From positions 1-5,682 of the forward strand of contig JACPZV010000211.1 in the NCBI GenBank assembly GCA_016195295.1: a stretch of DNA of 5,682 nucleotides, in the 5' to 3' direction. This DNA is from Acidobacteriota bacterium. Its GTDB lineage: Bacteria > Acidobacteriota > Vicinamibacteria > Vicinamibacterales > CAVVIG01. The notes below the pieces were generated by a model. The model was not told where the DNA came from. It saw only the letters and a list, made by a program, of their open reading frames with translations, and did no database searches. Positions 5,384 through 5,682 of this stretch are shown here, piece by piece. Within the stretch, counting starts at the first letter, position 1. Each line of letters opens with the position of its first letter. A program made the translations under genes and the position numbers.

Positions 5384-5390
5384 CCTCCTT
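5384..5390 (-). promoter_or_regulatory. Shine-Dalgarno deciding the start at 5377
   Basis: AAGGAGG on the minus strand, 6 nt before ATG 5377. It is the best ribosome binding site in this part of the window and sets the shorter start for the 122-residue protein. Confidence 0.75.
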
Positions 5391-5441
5391 TCTGTGAACG
5401 AACTCATGACTGCCCGACCATCACGTAAGAGCCAAAATCCG

Positions 5442-5529
5442 GGCTCGACCGAGTGGCCCGTCAAGGCCGTGAGCCCCGCCGCGCGGGGTCGGAGCGCAGC
5501 GAAGAGCCTTGACGGGACCGAGGCGAGCC
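5442..5529. repeat. Extended nested inverted repeat in the gene-free right end
   Basis: Outer arms ggctcg (5442-5447) and cgagcc (5524-5529), middle arms cccgtcaaggc (5457-5467) and gccttgacggg (5506-5516, 11 bp perfect) and an inner GC hairpin ccccgc/gcgggg (5474-5479 with 5483-5488, 3-nt loop) form one nested structure. On the minus strand it lies upstream of the 122-residue gene and could be an mRNA leader, a small structured RNA, or a DNA site such as a transfer origin or operator. No nick-site motif or T-run that would decide between these is recognisable. Confidence 0.55.
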
Positions 5530-5682
5530 GGAGAATCGGATTCGTGATGGTCGGGAACGGTGCACGATCGAACCGCCGTGGGAACGCGGACTCGTGGTCA
5601 GTGACACGCGGAGTCGTCGTGCGATCCGCGTGAGCCCGTCACGCCGCCAGCTGTGGCGGAGCGCGACGGCGATCGCGATCGC

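Larger units (their letters stand above)
5378..5682. other. Gene-poor stretch at the right edge
   Basis: No convincing gene is visible here. The plus-strand open frame has a biased, domain-free translation and overlaps the nested inverted repeat. On the minus strand one frame enters from the right edge and stops at 5639-5641 after 13 codons (ending APPQLAA), which could be the C-terminus of an upstream gene but is too short to judge. Other elements are a 6-bp hairpin ccgcca/tggcgg (5644-5659), which falls within that frame, and a 14-bp palindrome of two overlapping GCGATCGC units at the very end (5669-5682). Any promoter for the five-gene run probably lies here, but I cannot point to a clear -35/-10 pair. 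Confidence 0.5.

Noticed and set aside
5669..5682. 14-bp palindrome as a recombination or replication site
   Set aside because: It is two overlapping GCGATCGC units at the window edge; similar gatcgcgat strings are common in this sequence, so it cannot be judged.
1..5682. CRISPR array, insertion-sequence transposase, rRNA
   Set aside because: No regular repeat-spacer pattern, no transposase-like frame with terminal inverted repeats and no rRNA-like stretch were seen.

Overview
The window is GC-rich bacterial DNA in which every gene I can support lies on the minus strand. It looks like part of an integrative or mobilisable element. The lineage cannot be fixed from the sequence. From memory of similar proteins, the two left-hand genes and the small accessory genes resemble hypothetical proteins from Acidobacteriota (Vicinamibacteria-like) genomes and some Proteobacteria. 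I offer that only as a weak inference.

Right part (5682 down to 2436, read leftwards): a 305-base gene-free stretch with a long nested inverted repeat (5442-5529) is followed by a run of five genes. These are a 122-residue protein of unknown function (5009-5377), a 99-residue SpoVG-like protein (4646-4945), an 81-residue excisionase-like helix-turn-helix protein (4334-4579), a 65-residue basic protein (4103-4300) and a 556-residue large serine recombinase (2436-4106). The last two overlap by 4 nt (ATGA). This looks like an integration/excision module: recombinase, candidate directionality factor and small DNA/RNA-binding partners.

Middle (2203-2435, plus the end of the recombinase gene): the last 13 codons of the recombinase and its stop codon are read, antisense, through a 45-nt copy of the 3' half of an initiator tRNA-Met gene (2435-2479), from the anticodon loop to CCA. 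No 5' half lies beside it. This is best read as an attachment-site half. Its orientation relative to the recombinase, with non-tRNA element-like sequence on the other side, suggests either an attP on a circular form or a junction between tandem elements rather than a simple chromosome/element boundary. To its left are three copies of GACAAAT spaced 11-12 bp apart (2297-2330) and a 13-bp perfect hairpin (2229-2273) just before the next gene.

Left part (2202 down to 1): two tightly coupled genes. The first (1108-2202) encodes a 364-residue protein with an Arg/Asp-rich N-terminus, a probable winged helix and a Gly-rich tail. The second begins at a TTG that overlaps the stop codon of the first, is preceded by a strong GGAGGAG, and stays open for 370 codons to the window edge. 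Neither has a function I can name with certainty. Together they look like a conserved accessory module of mobile elements, with distant resemblance to replication-relaxation-type winged-helix proteins.

A recurring detail is that almost every gene start right of the recombinase, and the start of the Arg/Asp-rich gene, has a dyad or hairpin immediately upstream of its Shine-Dalgarno sequence, which may mean shared post-transcriptional control.
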